Of a stretch of DNA of 20,580 nt, positions 7,035-14,715 are shown piece by piece. The DNA is taken from contig JAMONE010000264.1 in NCBI GenBank assembly GCA_027066695.1, forward strand, positions 1 to 20,580, given 5' to 3'. The DNA is from Micavibrio sp. Its GTDB lineage: Bacteria; Pseudomonadota; Alphaproteobacteria; Micavibrionales; Micavibrionaceae. Each line of letters begins with the position of its first letter. The stretch's first letter is position 1. Both the position numbers and the translations under genes were made by a program. The notes beneath the pieces are model-generated. The model was not told the origin of the DNA. It did not search any database and saw nothing but the letters and a program-made list of their open reading frames with translations.

Positions 7035-8102
7035 CTATTCAGCTTTTGGAGCTTCTTCTACCACTGGAACTTCTTCTACTACTGGAATTTTCTCACCCGC
7101 AGCAGGTGATGCTTCTTCAGGTGCAGCTTCTTCAGCTATCGGCTTACCATTGATATCAAAACGTTTGATTTCAACTTCAGCTTTCCAGATAGCCAAAACT
7201 TCATCATGAACAACGCGCTGCATTTCTTGTTCCAAATAAGGTTTGATCTGTGCAAATTCTGCTGGTTGACGCTTACGCTTTTCTTCGACCTTAATGATGT
7301 GATAACCAAAATCTGATTTTACAGGAGCTTTCGTATATCCACCAACTTTAGTAGCAAAAGCAGCCTCTGCGAATGGCGCAACAACATCTGCTTTCGAGAA
7401 ATATCCAAGCTCACCACCATTTTCAGATGAACCGTCTTTTGAATTTTCCTTTGCAAGATCAGCAAAATCAGCACCACTATTCAATTTTTTGATAATAGAT
7501 TTAGCCAGTTTTTCATCATCAACAAGAATATGTGCAGCTTTAATTTCCTCAACATCAGGGAAGCTTTCTAGATATACAGCATATTTTTGTTGAAGGCGTT
7601 CCTCTGTTATTTTTTCACTTATAGTGTTTTCAAGAAACTTTGCGCGAATAAGCTGAGTTTTAACTTGCTCAAGCTGAGTAATGATATCTTCGTCATTTTC
7701 AAGACCAGAGCTAGAAGCATTATTATCAATAATAACATTATTAACCAATTGCTCCAAAGCCATAGGGAAAAGCTGTTCCATAGGAATTTGCTTCATTTGA
7801 GGAGGCATGGAATTTACAATATCAATAACTTCCTGACGCTTTATTTCCTTGTCATTAATCAAAACTAACACAGGGTTTTCATTTTTAGGCGCTTCAACTT
7901 CTACAACTTTTTTTGTATCCTCAGGCTTAATTTCAGGTTTCTTGTTTTTTGCATAAACAAAAACACCAACGGCAACTGCAATCAAAATAACCAGCAACAT
8001 AATCGACTTACAGCATGATTTTTTCTTATCACCACCGCAGCAACTTGATGATTTTTCTTCCGAGTTTGACTTACTGCCACAACATTTTTTATCGTCAGTC
8101 AT
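7035..8102 (-). CDS. Membrane-anchored parvulin-type peptidyl-prolyl isomerase
   Basis: The protein (355 aa) is a folding factor that isomerises X-Pro bonds of exported proteins. A short N-terminus (1-32) carries three Cys-Cys pairs (C7-8, C21-22, C30-31) among Lys, Ser and Gly. One membrane helix follows (about 33-51), then a SurA/PrsA-like N-terminal region (about 75-185). The parvulin domain (about 186-276) has the usual A-A-H-I-L-V start, G-G-E-L-G-Y-F core and F-G-Y-H-I-I end. The tail is low-complexity Glu/Pro/Val (about 322-355). Orientation with the Cys-rich part inside is inferred. AGAGGA precedes the ATG. The gene is divergent from secA, consistent with a role in export, and has mutT downstream. 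In many alphaproteobacteria argJ lies between these two; it is absent here. The cysteine pairs are unusual for this family. Confidence 0.9.
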   Translation of the reverse strand: MTDDKKCCGSKSNSEEKSSSCCGGDKKKSCCKSIMLLVILIAVAVGVFVYAKNKKPEIKPEDTKKVVEVEAPKNENPVLVLINDKEIKRQEVIDIVNSMPPQMKQIPMEQLFPMALEQLVNNVIIDNNASSSGLENDEDIITQLEQVKTQLIRAKFLENTISEKITEERLQQKYAVYLESFPDVEEIKAAHILVDDEKLAKSIIKKLNSGADFADLAKENSKDGSSENGGELGYFSKADVVAPFAEAAFATKVGGYTKAPVKSDFGYHIIKVEEKRKRQPAEFAQIKPYLEQEMQRVVHDEVLAIWKAEVEIKRFDINGKPIAEEAAPEEASPAAGEKIPVVEEVPVVEEAPKAE

Positions 8103-8200
8103 AATTTTCCTCTAACTATTAAATTCATAAATAATGATTTAGACACTAACTAATGAATCTTATGTTTTCAACACATATTATGCCCTATTACTCTCTTTTG

Positions 8201-8229
8201 TTGACGTGAGAGGTTTTGCAGCTTATATC
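8201..8229 (+). promoter_or_regulatory. Probable promoter of secA
   Basis: TTGACG (8201-8206), a 17-bp spacer, then TATATC (8224-8229). A start near 8236 would give a short leader of about 28 nt carrying the AGGAG site. The -35 and following bases (TTGACGTGAGAGG) nearly match those of the rpsM promoter (TTGACGTGAGCGG). Confidence 0.6.
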
Positions 8230-8250
8230 AGAGACAATCTACTATTTTTC

Positions 8251-8255
8251 AGGAG
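8251..8255 (+). promoter_or_regulatory. Shine-Dalgarno site that fixes the GTG start of secA
   Basis: AGGAG, 8 nt before GTG at 8264. It rejects the upstream in-frame start at 8216, which falls inside the promoter. Confidence 0.8.
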
Positions 8256-8263
8256 AGTTTATA

Positions 8264-10984
8264 GTGCTTGGTTTGGCTACAAAAATATTTGGTTCATCTA
8301 ATGATCGCGTTCTTAAGGGCTTGCAAAAGCATGTCGCACCCATAAATGAGCTTGAAGAAAACTATAAAGTGATAAGCGATGAAGATCTTAAAGGTCAAAC
8401 GGATATATTCCGCAAACGCCTTGAAGATGGAGAGCAACTCAAAGATATACGCTATGAGGCTTTCGCTGTGGTTAGAGAAGCAGCGAGCCGTGCACTTGGG
8501 CAGCGGCACTATGATGTGCAGCTAATTGGCGGAATTGTTCTTGATGAAGGAAAGATCGCAGAAATGCGCACTGGTGAGGGTAAAACCCTTGTAGCGACGC
8601 TAGCTGTGTATCTTAATGCGCTATCGGGTAAGGGCGTGCATGTTGTTACTGTTAACGATTATCTGGCCGAGCGCGACGCAAGCTGGATGAGCAAAGTTTA
8701 TGCATTTCTAGGCCTTACAACTGGCTGTATCACCAGTAATATAAGCGAAGATACACGCCGTAAAGCTTACGCGGCGGATGTGACTTATGGCACAAATAAT
8801 GAATTTGGCTTTGATTACTTGCGCGATAATATGAAATTCACGCTAGAGCAAATGGTTCAGCGTCCATTTAATTTTGCAATTGTTGATGAAGTCGATTCGA
8901 TTCTTATTGATGAGGCAAGAACCCCGCTTATTATTTCAGGGCCATCCGAAGGTAATATGGAGCTATATAACGCTGTTGATAAAATCATTCCACAGCTAAT
9001 TGATGAAGATTACGAGCTTGAAGAAAAACACAAAAGCATAACACTAACCGAAGAAGGTCAGGAACATGCCGAGGAGCTATTAAGAGAGCATGGCATTTTA
9101 AAAAGTGGCAACATGTATGATATGGAGAATATATCGCTAATTCACCATGTTAACCAAGCTTTACGGGCGCATAAATTATTCTTGGGCGATAAAGATTATA
9201 TTGTTAAAGATAACAAAGTCATTCTAATTGACGAATTTACAGGACGTATGATGGATGGCCGCAGGCTTTCCGAAGGCTTGCACCAAGCTATCGAAGCCAA
9301 AGAAGGCGTGAAAATTCAAAACGAGAATCAAACGCTTGCCTCTATCACATTTCAGAATTATTTCCGCATGTACCCCAAATTATCGGGAATGACAGGAACG
9401 GCAATGACAGAGGCCGCAGAATTTGATGAAATTTATAAGCTTGGCGTTGTGCAAATCCCTACAAATACTGATGTCTTGCGAATAGATAGTGAAGATAAAA
9501 TCTATAAATCTTTGCGTGAAAAAGAATCTGCTATCGTTAATCTTGCAAAAGAATGTCAAGAGCGTGGCCAACCTGTTTTGGTTGGAACGGTATCTATAGA
9601 AAAATCTGAAACGCTTTCTGCTTGTTTGAAAAAAGCAAAAATAAAACATAATGTTTTGAACGCTCGCCACCATGAAAAAGAGGCATATATTGTTGGTCAA
9701 GCGGGACAGCTTGGCGCAGTTACTATTGCAACGAATATGGCGGGACGCGGCACAGATATTCAGCTTGGCGGTAACGCTGATATGCTTATTGCCGAGGAAG
9801 TGGATAGCTCTTGGTCTGAAGAAAAACAGCGACAAGCTACTCAAAAAATTATGGATGGTATTGAAAAGGACAAGGAACTGGTTAAGGAAGCTGGCGGGCT
9901 TTACATCATCGGCACAGAACGCCACGAATCACGGCGCATTGATAACCAGCTACGCGGGCGATCAGGTCGTCAGGGCGATCCAGGTGCGTCAATCTTCTTC
10001 CTATCCGTAGAAGACGATCTTATGCGCGTATTTGCAGGGCAACAGCTAGAAAGCCTACTAACCAGTAAGCGCATTGGCCTTGAAGAGGGCGAAGCGTTAG
10101 AGCATCCTTGGATTTCCAAAATGCTGGAACGTGCGCAGGGCAAAGTCGAGTCTATGAACTTTGAAATGCGTAAAAACCTGCTGAAATTCGATGATGTAAT
10201 GAACGATCAACGCAAAGAGATTTACGAAGAGCGCCGCGAAGTTATGACATCTGATAATCTTGAAGAGATGGTCAAGGACATGCGTCATGATGCTATTGAG
10301 GATGCCGTTAATATGTGCATTCCTGTTGGCGCATATGCAGAGCAATGGGACACAGCCACACTTGAGAATGAGCTTTTACGCGTAATAAATATGCCCCTTC
10401 CCATCGGCGAATGGGCAAAAGAAGAAGGTATCGCTGACAATGAAATCATGAATCGCATAATTGATGAATCTGATAAAAAAATGGCAGAAAAAGCCGTTAA
10501 TATCGGTGTTGATATGTGGAGACAGCTTGAAAAATCCATTGTTCTTCAAATGCTTGACCAGCATTGGAAAGAGCATTTGCTTAATCTCGATCATTTGCGT
10601 CAAGGCATTAATTTGCGCGCTTTCGGGCAAAAAGATCCGCTTAATGAATATAAAGCAGAAGCGTTCGAGATGTTCCAAAGCATGCTGGAATCCATGCGCG
10701 AGACAATTACACAAACCCTGTGCCTTGTTGAAATCAATATAAGCGAAAATGAGGCTAGCCTTTCGCTAGGTCTCCCATTTGGCGAACAGAAAACATATGA
10801 AGGCCGCGCTGATCCTGCGATGAGCGGCGAAGACGCAACTCCTGAGAGCAACATTCAGCCATTCCCCCAAAAAGTTGAGTTTGATGAAAGTGACCCTCAA
10901 ACATGGGGAAAAGTTCAACGCAATGCCCCTTGCCCTTGCAAATCAGGTAAAAAATATAAACAATGTCATGGGAAAATTAGTTAA
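8264..10984 (+). CDS. secA: Preprotein translocase ATPase SecA
   Basis: The protein (906 aa) is the motor that drives unfolded preproteins through SecYEG, shuttling between cytoplasm and inner membrane. The start is GTG at 8264, giving the family N-terminus M-L-G-L-A-T-K-I-F-G-S with AGGAG 8 nt upstream. The Walker A segment M-R-T-G-E-G-K-T is at about 101-108 and the DEAD-box D-E-V-D at 208-211. Y-x-T-N-N-E-F-G-F-D-Y-L-R-D-N, T-N-M-A-G-R-G-T-D-I and Q-L-R-G-R-S-G-R-Q-G-D-P-G are all present. The C-terminus ends in the zinc-binding SecB/lipid contact motif with C890, C892, C901 and H902. Length is typical. It is divergent from the parvulin gene; other frames inside it are shadows. Confidence 0.98.
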   Translation: MLGLATKIFGSSNDRVLKGLQKHVAPINELEENYKVISDEDLKGQTDIFRKRLEDGEQLKDIRYEAFAVVREAASRALGQRHYDVQLIGGIVLDEGKIAEMRTGEGKTLVATLAVYLNALSGKGVHVVTVNDYLAERDASWMSKVYAFLGLTTGCITSNISEDTRRKAYAADVTYGTNNEFGFDYLRDNMKFTLEQMVQRPFNFAIVDEVDSILIDEARTPLIISGPSEGNMELYNAVDKIIPQLIDEDYELEEKHKSITLTEEGQEHAEELLREHGILKSGNMYDMENISLIHHVNQALRAHKLFLGDKDYIVKDNKVILIDEFTGRMMDGRRLSEGLHQAIEAKEGVKIQNENQTLASITFQNYFRMYPKLSGMTGTAMTEAAEFDEIYKLGVVQIPTNTDVLRIDSEDKIYKSLREKESAIVNLAKECQERGQPVLVGTVSIEKSETLSACLKKAKIKHNVLNARHHEKEAYIVGQAGQLGAVTIATNMAGRGTDIQLGGNADMLIAEEVDSSWSEEKQRQATQKIMDGIEKDKELVKEAGGLYIIGTERHESRRIDNQLRGRSGRQGDPGASIFFLSVEDDLMRVFAGQQLESLLTSKRIGLEEGEALEHPWISKMLERAQGKVESMNFEMRKNLLKFDDVMNDQRKEIYEERREVMTSDNLEEMVKDMRHDAIEDAVNMCIPVGAYAEQWDTATLENELLRVINMPLPIGEWAKEEGIADNEIMNRIIDESDKKMAEKAVNIGVDMWRQLEKSIVLQMLDQHWKEHLLNLDHLRQGINLRAFGQKDPLNEYKAEAFEMFQSMLESMRETITQTLCLVEINISENEASLSLGLPFGEQKTYEGRADPAMSGEDATPESNIQPFPQKVEFDESDPQTWGKVQRNAPCPCKSGKKYKQCHGKIS

Positions 10985-11014
10985 GAGTGAATTAACAATA
11001 GCACATTCATTGTC

Positions 11015-11053
11015 ATACCAGCGCAAAGCGAAGCTTTGTAGTACGGTTGGTAT
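11015..11053. repeat. Palindromic element downstream of secA (first of a cluster)
   Basis: ATACCA (11015-11020) pairs with TGGTAT (11048-11053), and nested inside GCAAAGC (11023-11029) pairs with GCTTTGT (11033-11039). The framing sequence gtcataccagc...ggtatcca resembles dispersed intergenic repeats common in alphaproteobacteria. It would fold in RNA from either strand. Confidence 0.6.
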
Positions 11054-11059
11054 CCATAT

Positions 11060-11085
11060 GTGCGCAGCTTTGCTGCACTCTTTTT
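11060..11085 (+). terminator. Possible Rho-independent terminator of secA
   Basis: GTG-CG-CAGC, a TTT loop, then GCTGCAC form a 7-bp stem with a 2-nt bulge, followed by TCTTTTT. It lies about 75 bp after the secA stop, inside a cluster of palindromes, so it could equally be part of a repeat element. Confidence 0.45.
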
Positions 11086-11089
11086 CTAG

Positions 11090-11130
11090 ATCCCGTTTGT
11101 TGTTGTTCGCTTAACGCTCATCAACGGGAT
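11090..11130. repeat. Palindromic element downstream of secA (last of a cluster)
   Basis: ATCCCGTT (11090-11097) is exactly inverted as AACGGGAT (11123-11130), flanked by tag and gac. The atccc...gggatgac framing matches a widespread dispersed repeat style. With the two preceding hairpins it fills most of the secA to oxidoreductase gap. Confidence 0.55.
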
Positions 11131-11153
11131 GACTATGTTTTTATATCCATTAC

Positions 11154-11182
11154 TTGCTTATCATGAATTAAAATCTTAAAAT
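11154..11182 (+). promoter_or_regulatory. Weak candidate promoter of the FAD oxidoreductase gene
   Basis: TTGCTT (11154-11159), a 17-bp spacer, then TAAAAT (11177-11182). The predicted start falls at about the ATG (11190), so the transcript could be leaderless, which fits the lack of any Shine-Dalgarno site. In an AT-rich region this match is weak. Confidence 0.3.
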
Positions 11183-11189
11183 TATTAAC

Positions 11190-12365
11190 ATGAAATATTC
11201 AACTGACATAGCCATATTCGGCGCTGGAATAGCTGGGCTTTGGGCATTTAACCGCCTGAAAACCATGGGCTATGACGTGGTTTTGTTTGAGGTTGAGACA
11301 ATTGGCGGCGGGCAAACCATTGCCTCGCAAGGGATTATTCATTCGGGAATGAAATTCTCGCTAGCTGGCAAAGTTAACAAGCTGGCAAAATCCATTAGCG
11401 CAATGCCAGAGCGTTGGAGAGCCGCGCTTGATGGCAGCGGCGAGATTAATCTATCAGCTACCAAAATCAATGCAACATCACAGCAGCTCCTTATCCCAAA
11501 AGGCTTTATGGGCGATTTAACCAATATTATTACCCGCAAGACATTCGGCGATAGCATGCAAAATCTACCTGCTGGAAAATGGAGTGATAATATTAAAAAT
11601 TCTGGCTTTAATGGCTCTATCGTGAATATGGGAGAGCTGGTTTTGGATGTGCCAAGCCTTATCCGCTCTCTATCTGCGCCTTATAAAGATAGCATCCGAA
11701 AGATCACAAAAGAACAAGCCGCCGAGCCTTTTAAGTTCCTGAATGATAATAATATAACGGCAAAACGTATTATTTTTACAAGTGCAGGCAGTAATGAAAA
11801 AATCGCCCAAAATAACGCTAATGATAAAGGCTTGAAAACACAAGCCCGCCCGCTGTTACAAGGGATAATGAAAAATGCGCCCTTCCCGCTTTATGCGCAT
11901 TTAGTTGGTAAAACCGATAAGCCTGTGGTTTCGATTACTACCCATGAAATGAATGATGGGACGCTTGTTTGGTATTTGGGCGGCGGCGTGGCAGAGCGAA
12001 AAGCAGATTCTGATCCTAGGGAAGTTTACAAAGCCGCACAAAAAGCATTCGCCTCATATCTTCCTACTATCGATTTTTCCGATAGTAAGTGGGCTGTACT
12101 ATCGATTTTTCGAATAGAAGGAAAATCCAACACCGATAGCTGGATGCCAGATACTCCAACTATTCATAAAACAGATGAAGCACTTTATTGTTGGCCAACA
12201 AAACTTACTTTTGCGCCAATGCTGTGTGATATGATTTTAGATGATTTGGAAAAAGCAAGCATTGCGCCATCAAATAAAACTTCCGATTTTTCATTATTGC
12301 CTGAAGTGGAGTACGCTAAAACGCCGTGGGATTCGATAAAGGATTGGGCTACATGGACAAAATAA
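11190..12365 (+). CDS. FAD-dependent oxidoreductase (DAO-like)
   Basis: The protein (391 aa) opens with a Rossmann FAD-binding fold: D-I-A-I-F-G-A-G-I-A-G at about 6-16 and an acidic residue (E34) ending the second strand. G-G-G-Q-T-I-A-S-Q-G-I-I-H-S-G follows at about 39-53, the layout of D-amino-acid oxidase/glycerol-3-phosphate dehydrogenase type flavoproteins. A short W-Y-L-G-G-G-V-A segment near 264-271 looks like the later FAD-contact region. The substrate cannot be read from the sequence. No signal peptide is seen, so a cytoplasmic enzyme is inferred. No Shine-Dalgarno site precedes the ATG. The 3' end overlaps the aldo/keto reductase gene by 13 nt, so the two are translationally coupled and probably act in one pathway. 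Confidence 0.85.
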   Translation: MKYSTDIAIFGAGIAGLWAFNRLKTMGYDVVLFEVETIGGGQTIASQGIIHSGMKFSLAGKVNKLAKSISAMPERWRAALDGSGEINLSATKINATSQQLLIPKGFMGDLTNIITRKTFGDSMQNLPAGKWSDNIKNSGFNGSIVNMGELVLDVPSLIRSLSAPYKDSIRKITKEQAAEPFKFLNDNNITAKRIIFTSAGSNEKIAQNNANDKGLKTQARPLLQGIMKNAPFPLYAHLVGKTDKPVVSITTHEMNDGTLVWYLGGGVAERKADSDPREVYKAAQKAFASYLPTIDFSDSKWAVLSIFRIEGKSNTDSWMPDTPTIHKTDEALYCWPTKLTFAPMLCDMILDDLEKASIAPSNKTSDFSLLPEVEYAKTPWDSIKDWATWTK

Positions 12366-13108
12366 AGCTCGGCGACACAACTATTGAAATCTCCCCCATA
12401 GGTTTGGGAACGGTAAAATTCGGGCGCAACGAGGGCGTGAAATACCCGCAAGGATTTGAGCTTCCAACGGATGAGGAATTGTCAGAGCTTTTAACATTAG
12501 CTAAATCACTTGGCATTAATATGCTTGATACCGCGCCAGCATATGGAACTAGCGAGCAGCGACTGGGTAAATTGTTATCAGACCAGCGCGAGAGTTGGGT
12601 TATTATCGGCAAAGCTGGTGAAGATTTCGAGGATGGTAAATCATCATATAACTTTACTCCCGATCACTTTAAACGCAGCCTTGAGCGTTCGCTAAAACGG
12701 CTTAACACTGATTATATTGATGTATTGCTAATTCATTCTGATGGCAATGATATGGATATTTTGAGTCAAGAGACGCTCATCAAAACCATGCATGAATTCA
12801 AAGAGCAAGGCTTGGTTAAAGCTATCGGCGCATCAACCAAGACAGCGGATGGCGGAATAAAAGCTCTGGAGCTTATGGACGTAGCAATGGCGACCTACAC
12901 AATGGATTATACTGAGGAAAAGACCGTTCTCGATTATGCTTTAGCCAACAACAAAGGCGTTATCCTAAAAAAAGCACTATCCAGTGGTCACAACAATAAT
13001 ATCGAAGATGCTATGCGCTTTGCCTTCTCTCATAAGGGAGTGAATGGTGTAATTATCGGCACAATAAACCCCGCTCATTTAAGGCAGAATATAGCATATA
13101 TAACATAA
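12353..13108 (+). CDS. Aldo/keto reductase
   Basis: The protein (251 aa) is a predicted NAD(P)H-dependent carbonyl reductase with a TIM-barrel fold. The catalytic tetrad is complete: D59, Y64 (in L-D-T-A-P-A-Y-G), K87 and H128 (I-D-V-L-L-I-H). It is shorter than many family members (about 280-330 aa), lacking much of the C-terminal loop region, though G-V-I-I-G-T near the end suits cofactor binding. The ATG at 12353, with AAAGGA about 9 nt upstream, is preferred over a GTG at 12326 that would lengthen the overlap and add residues unlike the family. It overlaps the end of the FAD oxidoreductase gene. Substrate unknown. Confidence 0.9.
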   Translation: MDKIKLGDTTIEISPIGLGTVKFGRNEGVKYPQGFELPTDEELSELLTLAKSLGINMLDTAPAYGTSEQRLGKLLSDQRESWVIIGKAGEDFEDGKSSYNFTPDHFKRSLERSLKRLNTDYIDVLLIHSDGNDMDILSQETLIKTMHEFKEQGLVKAIGASTKTADGGIKALELMDVAMATYTMDYTEEKTVLDYALANNKGVILKKALSSGHNNNIEDAMRFAFSHKGVNGVIIGTINPAHLRQNIAYIT

Positions 13109-13111
13109 AAC

Positions 13112-13140
13112 TTGACTTGCAAAGATCAAGGGGCTATATA
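13112..13140 (+). promoter_or_regulatory. Promoter upstream of the 94-residue ORF
   Basis: TTGACT (13112-13117), a 17-bp spacer, then TATATA (13135-13140), continuing as TATATAAT. It starts 3 bp after the aldo/keto reductase stop. The predicted start near 13148 gives a leader of about 22 nt to the ATG at 13170. Confidence 0.6.
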
Positions 13141-13169
13141 ATGCGCAAATTACAAAGCGGCGTTTAAAG

Positions 13170-13454
13170 ATGACTGAAGATAATTTATCAAGAATATTTG
13201 ACACAGGCATAGCAGCACCTAGAATAAGGTCTGTTGTTTGCACAAAACCTCCTGAAGAAATGGAAGCAAGAAACATTGCCGCAGCAAATACAGCAGGATC
13301 AAGGCTTACCGTGCTTTTTATACAAGAAGGTAATTATAAATATGAAGTAGGTGGAGACCCTGCTAACTATGTTAATCATAAAGAGGGTTACGAAGATACA
13401 ACTTTTATCACCAATATAACCCAAGGGCAAGACACCCCGCTAAACCATAGCTAA
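13170..13454 (+). CDS. Hypothetical protein, 94 aa
   Basis: The frame starts MTEDNLSRIFDTGIAAPRIRS and ends TQGQDTPLNHS. I do not recognise it. It has no signal peptide or membrane segment and a single cysteine (C24), with a short hydrophobic strand T-V-L-F-I-Q near 47-52 followed by Y-K-Y-E-V, so a small soluble beta-containing domain is possible. A good promoter lies upstream, but the Shine-Dalgarno site is poor (GCGGCG or AAAG close to the ATG). It ends 1 bp before the stop codon of the convergent CNNM gene. Codon use looks like its neighbours. The coding call is supported by promoter and fit rather than by homology. Confidence 0.6.
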   Translation: MTEDNLSRIFDTGIAAPRIRSVVCTKPPEEMEARNIAAANTAGSRLTVLFIQEGNYKYEVGGDPANYVNHKEGYEDTTFITNITQGQDTPLNHS

Positions 13455-13455
13455 A

Positions 13456-14715
13456 TCAGGGCGGAGTTACACGTAGCAGGGTAATTTGGTTACGCTGCTT
13501 TCTTACAATATCAATTTGAAAATTATGAAAGCGGAATGACTGCCCGATATCAGGAATCATTTGTGATTCAAACAGCACAAGCCCCGCTATTGTTGCATAT
13601 TCCTCATCAGGCAAGCCCCAATCGAATTCACGATTTAAGTCACGAATAGTAACAGTGCCATCCATAATAAAAGAGCCATTAGATAATTTACGCACTCCTG
13701 ACATTTCCTTATCATGCTCATCATCTATATCGCCGACAATTTCCTCTAAAATATCTTCCAGTGTAACAACGCCCATGAAAGAGCCATACTCATCCACCAC
13801 TATGGCAAAATGCGCTTTACGCTCACGAAATGCTTGAAGCTGGTCATAAAGATTAGTGTTCTCGGGAATGAACCACGGATCCATAGAGATTCTGGATATA
13901 TCAATATTACCCACATCTCCGCCTACATCCATTAGCTCACGGAGTAACTCTTTGGCATGCATAACACCTACGATATTATCAGGATTATCTATCCACAGGG
14001 GAATGCGTGTGTGCTTACTATTTAGGATTTCTTCTACAATTTTATCCATAGATTGTTCCACATTAATCATCACCACATTTTTGCGGTGTATCATAATTTC
14101 TTCGACATCTACTTCGACTAGATCAAGGATAGAGCGCAGCATAGCACGCTGGTCTTGTGTCTCGCGCTCTACGCCTTCGTGCATTTCAATCGTTCCGCGC
14201 AATAGCTCTATGTGAGAGCCAACCCCTGCGCCTAATACATTAACGCCAAACAGCTTAAGCACAAGGCGCACAACCCATGTCACAGCCTCGGTTATTGGCG
14301 CAAAAATAATAATGACCATACGGATGATCGGCGATATGCGCATAGCCATGCTTTCCGCGTTATGAAAGGCATAGGTTTTGGGCAGCACTTCAGCAAAAAC
14401 AAGGACAAGCACAGTCATTGTAATAGTTGCGATAAAAACGCCAGCATCTCCGAACATCTTCATCAAAACACTTGTTGCCAAAGCCGAAGCCAAAATATTA
14501 ACCAAATTATTGCCAAGCAGCAACGCCCCGATCATTCTGTCTTTTTCATCTCTAATACGATTAACAAGGCCTGCGCGTTTATTGCCCTCCTTCTCGCGGG
14601 CAAGCAGGCGCACCTTTGATGCCGCAGTAAAAGCAGTTTCCGAGCCAGAGAAAAACGCGGATAAAACCAACAAAATAACAATAGCAATAATCGAGAGAAT
14701 AAGCCCTAAATCCAT
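13456..14715 (-). CDS. CNNM/CorC-HlyC family membrane protein with CBS pair
   Basis: The protein (419 aa) belongs to the DUF21-CBS-CorC_HlyC family, linked to magnesium or cobalt ion transport. The N-terminal transmembrane domain (about 1-190) includes the signature S-G-S-E-T-A-F-T at 23-30 and helices near 4-22, 63-85, 92-113 and 130-155. The CBS pair (about 205-330) contains R-I-P-L-W and the typical A-I-V-V-D-E-Y-G-x-x-x-G-V-V-T-L-E-D-I-L-E-E-I-V-G-D-I. The CorC_HlyC domain is at about 345-419. Length is normal. Its ATG overlaps the aroB stop as TAATG, so it is the last gene of the aroK-aroB-CNNM operon, an order I associate with alphaproteobacteria. Older annotations call it a hemolysin; the transport role is a family inference. 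Confidence 0.92.
   Translation of the reverse strand: MDLGLILSIIAIVILLVLSAFFSGSETAFTAASKVRLLAREKEGNKRAGLVNRIRDEKDRMIGALLLGNNLVNILASALATSVLMKMFGDAGVFIATITMTVLVLVFAEVLPKTYAFHNAESMAMRISPIIRMVIIIFAPITEAVTWVVRLVLKLFGVNVLGAGVGSHIELLRGTIEMHEGVERETQDQRAMLRSILDLVEVDVEEIMIHRKNVVMINVEQSMDKIVEEILNSKHTRIPLWIDNPDNIVGVMHAKELLRELMDVGGDVGNIDISRISMDPWFIPENTNLYDQLQAFRERKAHFAIVVDEYGSFMGVVTLEDILEEIVGDIDDEHDKEMSGVRKLSNGSFIMDGTVTIRDLNREFDWGLPDEEYATIAGLVLFESQMIPDIGQSFRFHNFQIDIVRKQRNQITLLRVTPP

Noticed and set aside
8216..8263. 16-codon N-terminal extension of SecA
   Set aside because: It lies in the promoter/leader and does not match the SecA N-terminus; AGGAG points to GTG at 8264.
9380..10714. Long minus-strand frames inside secA
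   Set aside because: All are antisense to a fully conserved SecA sequence, with no supporting signals.
10875..11114. 79-codon plus-strand frame across the secA end and the palindrome cluster
   Set aside because: It overlaps the conserved SecA zinc motif in another frame and then reads repeat sequence.
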